Below, piece after piece: positions 7,633 to 16,280 of a DNA stretch of 64,000 nt. Position numbers and translations under genes: made by a program. Source of the DNA: Bacillota bacterium. Its GTDB lineage: Bacteria > Bacillota > Bacilli > Paenibacillales > Paenibacillaceae. Each line of letters starts with the position of its first letter. The first letter of the stretch is position 1. Below the pieces are notes generated by a model that saw nothing but the letters and a program-made list of their open reading frames with translations, searched no databases and had not been told where the DNA came from. The stretch covers positions 124,001 through 188,000 of the forward strand of contig JAEWPC010000033.1 in the NCBI GenBank assembly GCA_023460795.1, in the 5' to 3' direction.

Positions 7633-8817
7633 GTGAATACGCACTATTTCGATCATAGCGCCTCTTCGCCGATGTATCCGAAAGTGATCGAGACGATCTC
7701 GGATATTATGAAACTGCATTACGCCAACCCGGCTGCCTTGCATCGGGCCGGCTCGGAGGCGGCCAAGCTGGTCGAACGGGCGCGCGCAAGCGTCGCCGAG
7801 CGGTTCGGAGCCGCTCCGCAAGAGGTCGTATTCACGTCGGGTGGAACGGAAAGCAACAACTTGGCGATCAAAGGAACCGTAGCGAAAGTCAGTAGATCTA
7901 CGAAGCATGTCATTACGACGGGAATCGAGCATGCATCGGTGTACGAGTGCGTGAAGCAATTAGAGCTTCAGGGCGTGGACGTTACGATCTTGCCGGTCGA
8001 TTCGGATGGCAGGGTGTCTCCCGAAGACGTTGCCGCAGCCATGCGCAAGGACACCGTGCTCGTCAGCGTTATGCACGTGAACAACGAGATCGGCGCGATT
8101 CAGCCGATCGAAGAAATCGGCAGGATCGTCGCTAAGCATACGCAGGCGAGATTCCATGTCGACGGCGTTCAAGCGATCGGCAAGGTGCCTTTTCATTGGC
8201 GCACCTCAGGCGTGCATCTCTACTCAGGATCCGCCCATAAGATCGGCGGTCCGAAAGGAGTCGGGTTCCTGCTCGTGCAGGAGGCCTTAAGACCGACGCC
8301 GCTGCTCAGCGGAGGCGGACAGGAGGACGGCATACGCTCGGGCACGTCGAACGTGCCGGGCATCGTCGGGACGGCGCAGGCGCTGCGTCTGACGATGGAA
8401 GGGATGGTTCGGCGATCGGCAACGATGTACGGCTTACGGAATCAATTGCTGAAGGCCGTAGCCGATATTCCCGAGCTCATAACGAACGGAATCGGCATCG
8501 AGGAGCTTGGCGATTCGAACACGCATCGGACGGCGCCGCATATCGTTAATTTTTCGTATCCCGGCATGCGTCCGGAAGTACTCGTCCACATGCTGGAGAA
8601 ACACGGAATTCTCGTATCGACGCAATCCGCCTGCTCCTCCAAGAGCTTGCAGCCGAGCCGCGTATTGCTTGCCATGGGCTGCGGAGAAGAACGCGCGACG
8701 GGCAGCATCCGCATTAGCTTCGGGGACGAGCACGCCGAGCAGCACATAGAGATACTCGCCGCGGCGCTGAGGCAAGCGGTTGCCGAGTTAAAGCCGCTCG
8801 AAAGGAGCAACCGATGA
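7633..8817 (+). CDS. Cysteine desulfurase (IscS/NifS family), partner of ThiI
   Basis: This PLP enzyme takes sulfur from cysteine and hands it on as a persulfide. Visible motifs are FTSGGTESNNLA, EHASV, HVDGVQAIGK, the PLP lysine in SAHKIGGPKG (about residue 203) and the catalytic Cys in STQSACSSKS (about 333). The length is 394 residues from GTG 7633, which has GGGGG six bases upstream and starts MNTHYFDHSASS as the family does. An ATG at 7579 would add 18 residues. The stop overlaps the thiI start by 4 bases. In Bacillus the equivalent nifZ-thiI pair makes 4-thiouridine in tRNA, and that is the likely role here. Confidence 0.88.
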   Translation: MNTHYFDHSASSPMYPKVIETISDIMKLHYANPAALHRAGSEAAKLVERARASVAERFGAAPQEVVFTSGGTESNNLAIKGTVAKVSRSTKHVITTGIEHASVYECVKQLELQGVDVTILPVDSDGRVSPEDVAAAMRKDTVLVSVMHVNNEIGAIQPIEEIGRIVAKHTQARFHVDGVQAIGKVPFHWRTSGVHLYSGSAHKIGGPKGVGFLLVQEALRPTPLLSGGGQEDGIRSGTSNVPGIVGTAQALRLTMEGMVRRSATMYGLRNQLLKAVADIPELITNGIGIEELGDSNTHRTAPHIVNFSYPGMRPEVLVHMLEKHGILVSTQSACSSKSLQPSRVLLAMGCGEERATGSIRISFGDEHAEQHIEILAAALRQAVAELKPLERSNR

Positions 8818-10091
8818 CCTACGATTTGATCTTAGTCCGGTTCGGAGAAATTACGATTAAAGGGAGAAACCGCAACCGGTTCGAAAAAATGCAGCTCGAC
8901 CAAATTCAATCCGTCCTTGGCGGTTTCCCGGCATTGACCTACGAGCGAGCGTACGGCAGGGTGTACATTCGCTTGAACGGCGAAAGCTATGAACGAATCG
9001 CCGCGCTATTAAAGAACATATTCGGGATCGTCTCGTTCAGTCCCGTCGTGAGAGTAGGGCACGACTTGCAGGAGATCCGCGAAGCGTCGCTGACGCTATT
9101 GCAAGGGATGACGCCTGCTCCGCGAACGTTCAAAGTGAGCGTCAGACGCGGGTGGAAGCAGTTTCCGCACACCTCGCTGGAGATGAATCATCTCGTCGGC
9201 GCGCATTTGCTCCGCAATACGCCTTCGTTAACGGTCGACGTGCGTCAGCCTGAAGCCGAGCTTAGGGTCGACATCCAGTACGAAGGCACTTTTATCTATT
9301 GCGTGGTAGAGAAAGGAGCAGCCGGGTTCCCGCTCGGCATGAACGGCAAAGCGATGCTGCTGCTGTCCGGCGGGATCGACAGCCCCGTCGCGGGCTGGAT
9401 GGCGATGCGCAAAGGGTTGGCGATCGAAGCGGTCCACTTCCACAGCTACCCGTTCACGAGCGAGCAGGCGAAGGACAAGGTCGTGTCGCTGGCGAAGCGG
9501 TTATCCTTCTTCAGCGGGCGAATCAAGCTTCATCTCGTGCCGTTCACGGACATTCAGACGACGCTTGCGCAGTCGGGCCACGATAGTTTGATCATTACGC
9601 TCATGAGAAGAATTATGCTGCGAATTACAGAGCGGCTTGCGGAGAAGAACGGGGCGCTGGCCATCGTAACCGGAGACAGCTTGGGACAGGTGGCGAGCCA
9701 GACGCTCGTCAGCATGAACGTGATCGGCCGCGCAACGGTGCTGCCTCTGCTGCGTCCTCTTGTTATGATGGACAAGCTGGACATCATCGATCACGCGCAG
9801 CGGATCGGCACGTATCAAACGTCGATCCTGCCGTACGAGGACTGCTGCACGCTGTTCGTGCCGAAAAATCCCGCGATTCATCCGAGCTTAAAAACCGTCG
9901 AGCAAGCGGAAGCGAAGCTGGCGGAATCGATGGAGCGCATGATCGCGGAAGCGGTGGAAGCCACGGAAGTCGTCGTCCTGTCCGGCAAAGGCGAGGAGCA
10001 GCGTGCGGTTGCGGAGGATTCGGCAGAACCGCCTGCGGGATTAGACGCCGCCGCTGCGGGTTCCATAAAATCCGAAGACGATTGGTTCTAA
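8814..10091 (+). CDS. thiI: tRNA sulfurtransferase ThiI (4-thiouridine synthesis)
   Basis: ThiI adenylates uridine 8 of tRNA and replaces its oxygen with sulfur received from the cysteine desulfurase encoded upstream. The 425-residue protein has an N-terminal ferredoxin-like region (RFGEITIKGRN), a THUMP domain (to about 165) and a PP-loop ATPase with SGGIDSPVA (about 184) and the later TGDSLGQVASQT. The rhodanese domain of the E. coli enzyme is absent, as is usual in Bacillales. The C-terminal 40 residues are a poorly conserved Ala/Glu-rich tail. The ATGA overlap with the desulfurase gene indicates coupled translation. Confidence 0.94.
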   Translation: MTYDLILVRFGEITIKGRNRNRFEKMQLDQIQSVLGGFPALTYERAYGRVYIRLNGESYERIAALLKNIFGIVSFSPVVRVGHDLQEIREASLTLLQGMTPAPRTFKVSVRRGWKQFPHTSLEMNHLVGAHLLRNTPSLTVDVRQPEAELRVDIQYEGTFIYCVVEKGAAGFPLGMNGKAMLLLSGGIDSPVAGWMAMRKGLAIEAVHFHSYPFTSEQAKDKVVSLAKRLSFFSGRIKLHLVPFTDIQTTLAQSGHDSLIITLMRRIMLRITERLAEKNGALAIVTGDSLGQVASQTLVSMNVIGRATVLPLLRPLVMMDKLDIIDHAQRIGTYQTSILPYEDCCTLFVPKNPAIHPSLKTVEQAEAKLAESMERMIAEAVEATEVVVLSGKGEEQRAVAEDSAEPPAGLDAAAAGSIKSEDDWF

Positions 10092-10117
10092 TTTCCAATC
10101 AACCCGAGGACAAACAC

Positions 10118-10155
10118 AAAAGCCGTGAAGCGCGGGCAGCGTTTCACGGCTTTAT
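10118..10155. terminator. Bidirectional terminator between thiI and the TerC-type gene
   Basis: AAAGCCGTGAA and TTTCACGGCTTT form a stem of about 11 bp with A-rich and T-rich flanks on either side, suiting both converging genes. Confidence 0.85.
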
Positions 10156-10169
10156 GTATGTTCTGTCGG

Positions 10170-10913
10170 TTATGCAGGCTTCGGTCTCTTATCCGTCTTA
10201 GGCTGTTGCTGCGCTTTGCGTTCCAACGCGGCACGCCGTGCTTTGACGGCGTTCGTCCATACGCCCGCTACGATGACAAGCACCGTGATCGTGGCCATGA
10301 ACGTCCAGCTTAGGACGGGATTATCTTCGAATCCGCTCTTGAATTGCTCTTCGTGCGTGATCATCTTCGCGGCGGTATACGCCAGGATGCCGGAGCCGAT
10401 GTAGATGATCCATTGGAACTTCTCGACGATCTTGATGAACAGCGTGCTGCCCCATACGACGATCGGGATGCTGATCAGCAAACCGAGCACGACGAGCGCG
10501 TAGCTCCCGTGTTTGCCTTGGGCCATGCCGGCGATCGCCATGACGTTGTCGAGGCCCATCGCCGCGTCCGCGATAATGATCGTCCGTACCGCCGCCCATA
10601 GCGTCGATCCTGCCTGTATGTCGGCGTGTTCGTTCTCTTGCACGAGCATTTTATAGGCAATCCATACGAGCAATACGCCGCCTACGGCGACCAAGTACGG
10701 AATTTCAAGCATTCCCCACAAGACGAGGAACGTCGCGATGATTCGGATGACGATGGCTCCGAGCGTTCCCCATATAATCGCTTTCTTCTGATTGTCCTTC
10801 GGCAGATTACGCGCGGCCATGCCGATGACGATCGCGTTATCCCCGGCTAGCAGCAAATCGAAGAATACGATAGCGGCTAAAGCCGACCAAAATTCTATGC
10901 TTAATAAGTCCAT
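10170..10913 (-). CDS. TerC/YjbE-family membrane metal transporter
   Basis: This is an integral membrane protein of 247 residues closely resembling YjbE-type TerC proteins, which are linked to manganese export or metalation of exported proteins. Hallmarks are LLLAGDNAIVIGMAARNLP near residue 22 and GLDNVMAIAG near 120, whose acidic residues sit inside membrane helices, plus ISIPIVVWGS. About seven membrane segments are followed by a basic cytosolic tail (RRAALERKAQQQPKTDKR). The ATG at 10913 follows a G-rich ribosome site. It is divergent from a paralogue at 11037 with 123 bases between. I see no yybP-ykoY manganese riboswitch in that gap. Confidence 0.87.
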   Translation of the reverse strand: MDLLSIEFWSALAAIVFFDLLLAGDNAIVIGMAARNLPKDNQKKAIIWGTLGAIVIRIIATFLVLWGMLEIPYLVAVGGVLLVWIAYKMLVQENEHADIQAGSTLWAAVRTIIIADAAMGLDNVMAIAGMAQGKHGSYALVVLGLLISIPIVVWGSTLFIKIVEKFQWIIYIGSGILAYTAAKMITHEEQFKSGFEDNPVLSWTFMATITVLVIVAGVWTNAVKARRAALERKAQQQPKTDKRPKPA

Positions 10914-11036
10914 GATCTTGTCCCCCCGATGCACTATTCTCCCTCTAATACGCGGCAAATGCAAGATGGATTCATAAAAATGCGGCTTCATATTCTTCCC
11001 TGCTTGTACATATGAGTGGTATGAGGGGGTGGCTGC

Positions 11037-11711
11037 ATGGGATTCATGGATCATTTCTGGGTATTCATCGAAATCGTGATCATTAATTTGCTGCTAAGCG
11101 GCGATAACGCCATCGTGATCGCGATGGCCGGCAGGCGGCTGCCCGCATACCAGAGGCGGACGGCAGTCTGGTGGGGGACGGCGGCAGCGATCGCGCTAAG
11201 ATGCATTCTGACGCTCGGCGCGGTAGCCTTGCTTCATATCCCTTTGCTCCAGACGGTCGGTGCGCTCCTGCTGCTTGCGATCGCGTTGCAGCTTCTCGTC
11301 GATCGGAAGGAGCATGCCGCGAATACGAAAGCCGCGTCTACGCTGACCGGAGCCGTATGGACGATCGTAGCCGCCGATTTCGTCATGAGCTTGGACAACG
11401 TGCTCGCGGTTGCCGCGGTGGCGAACGGCGACACGATCTTGCTCGTCATCGGGATCGTCATGAGCATCCCGATCATTATTTGGGGAAGTTCGTTCATCAT
11501 GCGGCTACTGGACAAGGCGCCGGGGCTCGTCTACGTCGGGGGAGGCCTGCTCGGGTATACGGCCGTGGAGATGATGCTGAAGGACCCGGGCTTGCAGCGG
11601 TATCGCCATTTGATTGGCCCGGATATCGAGAGGATGCTTCCCTTTGCGACCGTGGCGGCGTTGATCTTGATTGCTTTATGGCTGCGCCGTCGTCCGCAAG
11701 AGAGGCTATAG
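11037..11711 (+). CDS. TerC/YjbE-family membrane protein, paralogue
   Basis: This 224-residue integral membrane protein of the same family as its divergent neighbour carries LLLSGDNAIVIAMAGRRLP near residue 20 and SLDNVLAVAAVA near 117, followed by SIPIIIWGSSF. It lacks the charged cytosolic tail of the neighbour and ends in LRRRPQERL. The ribosome site is GAGGGGGTGG, immediately upstream of ATG 11037. The two genes differ enough that duplication is not recent. Metal specificity cannot be read from the sequence. Confidence 0.87.
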   Translation: MGFMDHFWVFIEIVIINLLLSGDNAIVIAMAGRRLPAYQRRTAVWWGTAAAIALRCILTLGAVALLHIPLLQTVGALLLLAIALQLLVDRKEHAANTKAASTLTGAVWTIVAADFVMSLDNVLAVAAVANGDTILLVIGIVMSIPIIIWGSSFIMRLLDKAPGLVYVGGGLLGYTAVEMMLKDPGLQRYRHLIGPDIERMLPFATVAALILIALWLRRRPQERL

Positions 11712-11850
11712 GAAGTTTTTAGGCAGTATTTTGCAGGAGTGAACTAGTTTTTTCCCCCGAATTCCATTAAACTATAGGAAAGACGTCACGATCCGACACT
11801 TCGGAAAAGTGGCGATTAGAACGCAAATGGGGCGAACTGGGGGAACTATC

Positions 11851-12333
11851 GTGAACAGACAATCCGCCGCAGTCGGAATTACCGTTTTGACTGTTGGATT
11901 GATCATCCTTTTAGGCAAACTTGGCGTATTCGCTTTTATCGGGGCCGTATTCTGGCCTTTATTCATTCTGATTCCGGGCGTGCTTCTGCACGTGCTTTAT
12001 TTCGGGCGCATGGTTCCGTCGGTCACGTTAGTGCCGGCAGGGATTCTGACCGTCATCTCCATCGTCTTACTCATCGGCAACTGGTTCGGTTGGGGCACGA
12101 TGAAATATTTGTGGCCGATGTTCATTTTCTCCGTCGCGGTAGGCTTGTACGAATACCATGTGTTCGGCAACAACCGTTCTCGCGAAATTTGGACGGCATC
12201 CGTCGGGCTCGCGGCGATCTCGCTGCTGCTGTTCTGCTTGACGCTCATCTGGACATGGGGCATTTACTTGATCGCCGCCGTCCTGATCGCGATCGGCGCT
12301 TGGCTTGTGCTTAGACGGCCTCGGACGTGGTAA
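11851..12333 (+). CDS. Small membrane protein with a LiaF-like transmembrane region
   Basis: This 160-residue protein is almost wholly hydrophobic, with about five or six membrane segments and a basic end (LRRPRTW). The WPLFILIPGVLLH block, and a second one beginning LWPMFIFSV, recall the DUF5668/LiaI-LiaF-like membrane domain (WPxxLIxxG). GTG 11851 has GGGGG eight bases upstream; the frame is open to a GTG at 11809 without a ribosome site. No partner regulator of the LiaRS type is adjacent, so a role in envelope stress is only suggested by family resemblance. Confidence 0.65.
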   Translation: MNRQSAAVGITVLTVGLIILLGKLGVFAFIGAVFWPLFILIPGVLLHVLYFGRMVPSVTLVPAGILTVISIVLLIGNWFGWGTMKYLWPMFIFSVAVGLYEYHVFGNNRSREIWTASVGLAAISLLLFCLTLIWTWGIYLIAAVLIAIGAWLVLRRPRTW

Positions 12334-12371
12334 GGGATTCAGGCGACTTTGTCGCACGATATTAATTTACG

Positions 12372-12400
12372 TTGGCTTTTCGGTGGAACTAGCGTATAAT
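12372..12400 (+). promoter_or_regulatory. SigA-type promoter of typA
   Basis: TTGGCT (12372-12377), a 17-base spacer and TATAAT (12395-12400) lie about 180 bases before the typA start, so the mRNA has a long leader. Confidence 0.75.
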
Positions 12401-12406
12401 AGAAGG

Positions 12407-12500
12407 GATGATGACCTATCTCTCCACTTGGAGGGCTTTAGGTCGGTCGTACCGGTTAAATCCTGTAACGTCGACCTCGCGTCGGCGTTTTGTTTTGCTA
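12407..12500 (+). promoter_or_regulatory. Structured typA leader with an internal terminator-like hairpin
   Basis: A first hairpin pairs GACCTA (12413-12418) with TAGGTC (12439-12444), with an inner CTCCA/TGGAG stem. Further on, ACGTCGAC (12468-12475) pairs with GTCGGCGT (12481-12488) around a 5-nt loop, followed by TTTGTTTT. This second hairpin looks like an intrinsic terminator, 84 bases before the typA start. It could attenuate transcription of typA. It matches no riboswitch class I know. Confidence 0.5.
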
Positions 12501-12580
12501 AGGGTATGTACCTGCTAAGATGAAGAATCCTAACTTAACGACAACCGCGTTGAGCACGGACATAAATAAGGAGTGGGACC

Positions 12581-14425
12581 ATGCAAGCCAGAGAAAAAAT
12601 CCGCAATATCGCCATTATCGCTCACGTCGACCATGGCAAGACAACGCTCGTAGACCAATTGCTTCGCCAATCCGGAACGTTCCGCGAGAACGAACAAGTT
12701 CAAGAACGCGCGATGGATTCCAACGATCTCGAACGCGAACGCGGCATTACGATTTTGGCTAAGAACACCGCGATTCAGTACAAAGGCAACCTGATCAACA
12801 TCGTGGACACGCCCGGACACGCCGACTTCGGCGGAGAAGTAGAACGGATCATGAAGATGGTCGACGGCGTATTGCTGGTCGTCGATGCGTTCGAAGGCTG
12901 CATGCCGCAGACGAAATTCGTGCTCCGCAAAGCGTTGCAGCACGGCTTGACGCCTGTCGTCGTCTTGAACAAGATCGACCGTCCCGCCGCGCGTCCGGCT
13001 GAAGTCATCGACGAAGTGCTCGAGCTGTTCATCGAGCTCGAAGCGAACGACGAGCAGCTCGACTTCCCGGTCGTGTACGCGTCCGGCTTGAACGGCATTG
13101 CGGGCAACACGCCGGACAGCTTGGAGCAGACGATGGAGCCGCTGTACGAAATGATTCTCGAGCATATCCCGCATCCGAAGGAAGATACGGAAGCGCCGCT
13201 GCAATTCCTAGTGACGCTGCTCGACTACAACGAATATATGGGCCGTATCGCGGTCGGCCGCGTTAACCGCGGACGTATTTCGCAAGGCCAAGTCGTCGCC
13301 GTATTGGATCGCGAAGGCAAAGCGCGCCAAGCCCGCATCGAGAAGCTGTTCGGCTTCCAAGGACTGAAGCGCATCGAGATCGAAGAAGCCGCTGCCGGCG
13401 ATATCGTCGCTATCGCGGGACTTAAGGATATCAATATCGGGGAGACGATCGCCGATCCTGCCAACCCGGAAGCATTGCCGGTTCTTACGATCGACGAACC
13501 TACGCTTCAGATGACATTCCTCGTCAACAACAGCCCGTTCGTCGGCAAGGAAGGCAAGTTCGTGACTTCCCGTAACCTTCGCGAACGTCTGTTCAAGGAG
13601 CTCGAGACGGACGTCAGCTTGCGCGTCGAAGAGACGGACAGCCCGGACGCGTTCATCGTCAGCGGACGCGGCGAGCTTCACCTCGGCATCCTGATCGAGA
13701 ATATGCGCCGCGAAGGCTTCGAGCTTCAAGTATCCAAGCCTGAGGTCATCATTAAAGATATCGACGGCGTCAAGAGCGAGCCGATCGAACGCTTGCTGAT
13801 CGACGTGCCGGAAGAGAGCATGGGCGCGGTTATGGAAAGCTTGGGAACGCGCAAAGCCGAGATGGTGAACATGATCAACAACGGCACGGGCCAGATTCGC
13901 CTGGAATTCCTCATTCCGGCGCGCGGATTGATCGGTTACCGCACGAACTTCCTTACGCTTACGCGCGGCTATGGCGTCATGAACCATGCGTTCGACAGCT
14001 ATGGTCCCGTCATCGGCGGTCAAGTCGGCGGACGTCACCAAGGCGTGTTGATCGCCAGCGAGACCGGAAAGTCTACCGCATACGGCATGCTTTCCGTCGA
14101 AGACCGCGGTATTCTGTTCTTGGAACCGGGCGCGGAAGTCTATGAAGGAATGATCGTCGGCGAGCATACGCGCGATACCGACATCATCGTGAACATCTGT
14201 AAAGAAAAAGCATTGAACAATATTCGTACGGCGAACAAAGAAGAGACGGTACGCATGAAAACGCCGCGCCTCATGTCTTTGGAAGAAGCGCTCGAGTACT
14301 TGAACGACGACGAGCTTTGCGAAATTACGCCGAAGAGCGTGCGTCTTCGCAAGAAAGTGCTCAATAAGAGCGAACGCGACAGATACGAGAAGCAACGCCG
14401 TATCGCGGCCGAAGCCGGCGTATAA
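12581..14425 (+). CDS. typA: Ribosome-associated GTPase TypA/BipA
   Basis: TypA is a translational GTPase of the EF-G type that binds 70S ribosomes and aids 50S assembly and growth under stress. The length, 614 residues, is standard. The G motifs are AHVDHGKTT (14-22), RGIT (54-57), DTPGHADF (76-83) and NKID (near 129). They are followed by domain II, domains III and V, and the BipA-specific C-terminal region including GYGVMNHAFDSY. ATG 12581 follows AAGGAGTGGGACC. ylaH lies directly downstream, the same order as ylaG-ylaH in B. subtilis. Confidence 0.96.
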   Translation: MQAREKIRNIAIIAHVDHGKTTLVDQLLRQSGTFRENEQVQERAMDSNDLERERGITILAKNTAIQYKGNLINIVDTPGHADFGGEVERIMKMVDGVLLVVDAFEGCMPQTKFVLRKALQHGLTPVVVLNKIDRPAARPAEVIDEVLELFIELEANDEQLDFPVVYASGLNGIAGNTPDSLEQTMEPLYEMILEHIPHPKEDTEAPLQFLVTLLDYNEYMGRIAVGRVNRGRISQGQVVAVLDREGKARQARIEKLFGFQGLKRIEIEEAAAGDIVAIAGLKDINIGETIADPANPEALPVLTIDEPTLQMTFLVNNSPFVGKEGKFVTSRNLRERLFKELETDVSLRVEETDSPDAFIVSGRGELHLGILIENMRREGFELQVSKPEVIIKDIDGVKSEPIERLLIDVPEESMGAVMESLGTRKAEMVNMINNGTGQIRLEFLIPARGLIGYRTNFLTLTRGYGVMNHAFDSYGPVIGGQVGGRHQGVLIASETGKSTAYGMLSVEDRGILFLEPGAEVYEGMIVGEHTRDTDIIVNICKEKALNNIRTANKEETVRMKTPRLMSLEEALEYLNDDELCEITPKSVRLRKKVLNKSERDRYEKQRRIAAEAGV

Positions 14426-14466
14426 TCGCTTTGCCTACGCAGTATTGAGTGATGGAGGGATTATCC

Positions 14467-14754
14467 GTGCAGCAATGGTTTCACGAGCATCAGCTCATCT
14501 CCTATCTGCTAATCCTTGCGTTTACGATCTATATTTTCAACGCCGTATTCAGACCGGGTAAGCTCCCGATCCTGAAGGAGGTCGTCGTCTATCTCATGAT
14601 GGCGGCCGGCTGCGGCATTCTGCTTATTATGCAGCTCGATAAGCTCCCGATCATCCAGTGCATGTCCGTAGCTGTAGCCATGATGCTGCTGCTGCGGCTG
14701 CGCCAGCTGTACGATAAGAGACGTAACGCCCGCAAAGACAGCAAGCCTTCTTAA
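14467..14754 (+). CDS. ylaH: YlaH-like membrane protein
   Basis: This 95-residue protein has a short amphipathic start (MQQWFHEHQLISY), two or three membrane helices and a basic tail (LYDKRRNARKDSK). It matches the YlaH family in size, topology and position after typA. GTG 14467 has GGAGGG seven bases upstream; ATG 14452 lies within that ribosome site, so it is unlikely. The function is unknown. Confidence 0.78.
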   Translation: MQQWFHEHQLISYLLILAFTIYIFNAVFRPGKLPILKEVVVYLMMAAGCGILLIMQLDKLPIIQCMSVAVAMMLLLRLRQLYDKRRNARKDSKPS

Positions 14755-14772
14755 GAGGAGAGGGATACAGCG

Positions 14773-15084
14773 ATGTCGTTGATGGATGCGCTTTTCTATT
14801 GGCTTCAGATGAAGTGGGTAATCTCCGCTCGCCCCGACGACGAGGCGGCGAAGGACACGCTTCTCTTTTTTGCCCAGATATTGTCGGAAGATCACGAACT
14901 GACGTCGTTTGATGTCGCCCGGGTCGAGCCCGCCAAAGTATACGTTACCTATTCGGCCAAAGACGGAACGACGCGCACGGTATGGTTCGATCGCGAAGCC
15001 GTAGAGCAACTGAACAGGGAAATGTTCGGCATTCAAGGCGATCTTGACGGCGCAGGAGAGGACGACGGGGAGGAAACGCGTTGA
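14773..15084 (+). CDS. Small conserved-looking protein of unknown function
   Basis: This 103-residue acidic protein has no membrane segment. It starts with a helix (MSLMDALFYWLQMKW), has a middle segment that alternates like a small beta fold (YVTYSAKDGTTRTVWFD) and ends in an acidic, disordered tail (GAGEDDGEETR). AGGAGAG lies upstream and its last 4 bases overlap the TTG start of the LCP gene, so the two are translated together. I do not recognise a family. Its co-expression hints at a role near the envelope. Confidence 0.72.
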   Translation: MSLMDALFYWLQMKWVISARPDDEAAKDTLLFFAQILSEDHELTSFDVARVEPAKVYVTYSAKDGTTRTVWFDREAVEQLNREMFGIQGDLDGAGEDDGEETR

Positions 15085-16199
15085 ATCAGCATACACCTAT
15101 GCCCCCTCGATCGAGCGGCAGAGCCGGCACTCGGTCGTCTAAAAGCACGAAGAAGAGCACTATGAAGAGAAGAATTCGATGGGGCAGAGTCATTGTCATT
15201 CTAGTATCGCTCGTCATTATATCTTTGGCATCTTACGCCGGTTATCTGTATATGGTCGGCAAAAATAACTTACATAAGATAGCCGATCAGGATCCTACGG
15301 CGACTCCGATCCCGAAGGATCAGAAGGCGAACGTTAAACCGATATCGATGTTGCTGCTCGGCCTCGACTACCGTAAGAGTCTCGGCACGATGAATACCGA
15401 CGTCATGATGGTCGCTACCTTTAATCCGAAGACGAAGACCGCCACCGTCGTGTCCATTCCGCGAGACAGCGATCTGAAGATGGAAGGGTACAAGAGACAC
15501 AAGGCGAACGCCTGGTACGCGATCTACGACTCCATCGCTCGTAACGACGAAGGGCTCGAAGGGGAAGCGGCCAAGGATTACGCACGCGACAATACGCGCG
15601 AGATGCTCGGCAAGTTTTTCGGAATCGATATCGATTATACGGCCGTCATCGACTTCCAAGGATTCATAGACGTCGTAGATGCTCTTGATGGGGTCAAGGT
15701 CAACGTCGACAAGGATATGCGCTACGTCGATACCGTAGATAAAACGAACATTGACTTGGTTGCCGGAGAGCAAGTGCTAGACGGAGAAGAAGCGCTAGGC
15801 TTCGTTCGCTACCGGAAGTCGAATCGCGGCACGGCGCCGTCGAGCGACTTCGAGCGCAACGAACGCCAAAGCCAAGTGCTCGGAGCGATTATCGACAAGC
15901 TGAAGTCGTTCGGCAGCATCACGAAGATCGACGACGTCCTGAACGCCGTCGGAGACAATATGCGCACGGACATCCCGGAATCGCAGCTAGAAGCGATGAT
16001 CAAGAAGTACTTCGGCATCGACAGCTCGGCGATCCGATTCATCCCGCTTGAAGGGGAATGGATTAGTCCATACGTCGTCTTGGACCAAGGAAAGCTAGCG
16101 GAGGCGAAGCAGGCGCTCCGGGAGGAATTGAGCCCTGAAGGTCGTCCGGTTGCAACGCCGGAATCGTCGCCTAGCACGGAGCCTCCGTCCGGCAATTAA
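15081..16199 (+). CDS. LytR-CpsA-Psr (LCP) family cell-wall glycopolymer ligase
   Basis: LCP proteins attach teichoic acids and related polymers from lipid carriers to peptidoglycan on the outer face of the membrane. The 372-residue protein has a basic Ser-rich N-terminus, one membrane helix (VIVILVSLVIISLASYAGYL) and then the LCP domain. Typical motifs are LLLGLDYR, MNTDVMM (near 105), VVSIPRDS, the DFQGFIDVVDALDG block and GFVRYRKSN with its conserved Arg residues. The C-terminus is Pro/Ser-rich. The start is TTG 15081 within a 4-base overlap with the preceding gene. Confidence 0.92.
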   Translation: MNQHTPMPPRSSGRAGTRSSKSTKKSTMKRRIRWGRVIVILVSLVIISLASYAGYLYMVGKNNLHKIADQDPTATPIPKDQKANVKPISMLLLGLDYRKSLGTMNTDVMMVATFNPKTKTATVVSIPRDSDLKMEGYKRHKANAWYAIYDSIARNDEGLEGEAAKDYARDNTREMLGKFFGIDIDYTAVIDFQGFIDVVDALDGVKVNVDKDMRYVDTVDKTNIDLVAGEQVLDGEEALGFVRYRKSNRGTAPSSDFERNERQSQVLGAIIDKLKSFGSITKIDDVLNAVGDNMRTDIPESQLEAMIKKYFGIDSSAIRFIPLEGEWISPYVVLDQGKLAEAKQALREELSPEGRPVATPESSPSTEPPSGN

Positions 16200-16222
16200 G
16201 CGGCGCACGGGCAGATTGTCCG

Positions 16223-16251
16223 TTGGAAACGGTTGGCGCGTATGCTATAAT
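16223..16251 (+). promoter_or_regulatory. SigA-type promoter for the PPOX-like gene
   Basis: TTGGAA (16223-16228), a 17-base spacer and TATAAT (16246-16251), 30 bases before the start codon. Confidence 0.7.
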
Positions 16252-16280
16252 GGAGCCAGTAACGTGACGGAGGGCTGCGG

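Noticed and set aside
10914..11036. yybP-ykoY manganese riboswitch for the TerC-type genes
   Set aside because: The 123-base divergent gap has no recognisable conserved loops and is too short to hold one for each gene plus promoters.
13208..14395. Long open frame antisense to typA
   Set aside because: The same effect: the sense frame is a full TypA with all motifs.
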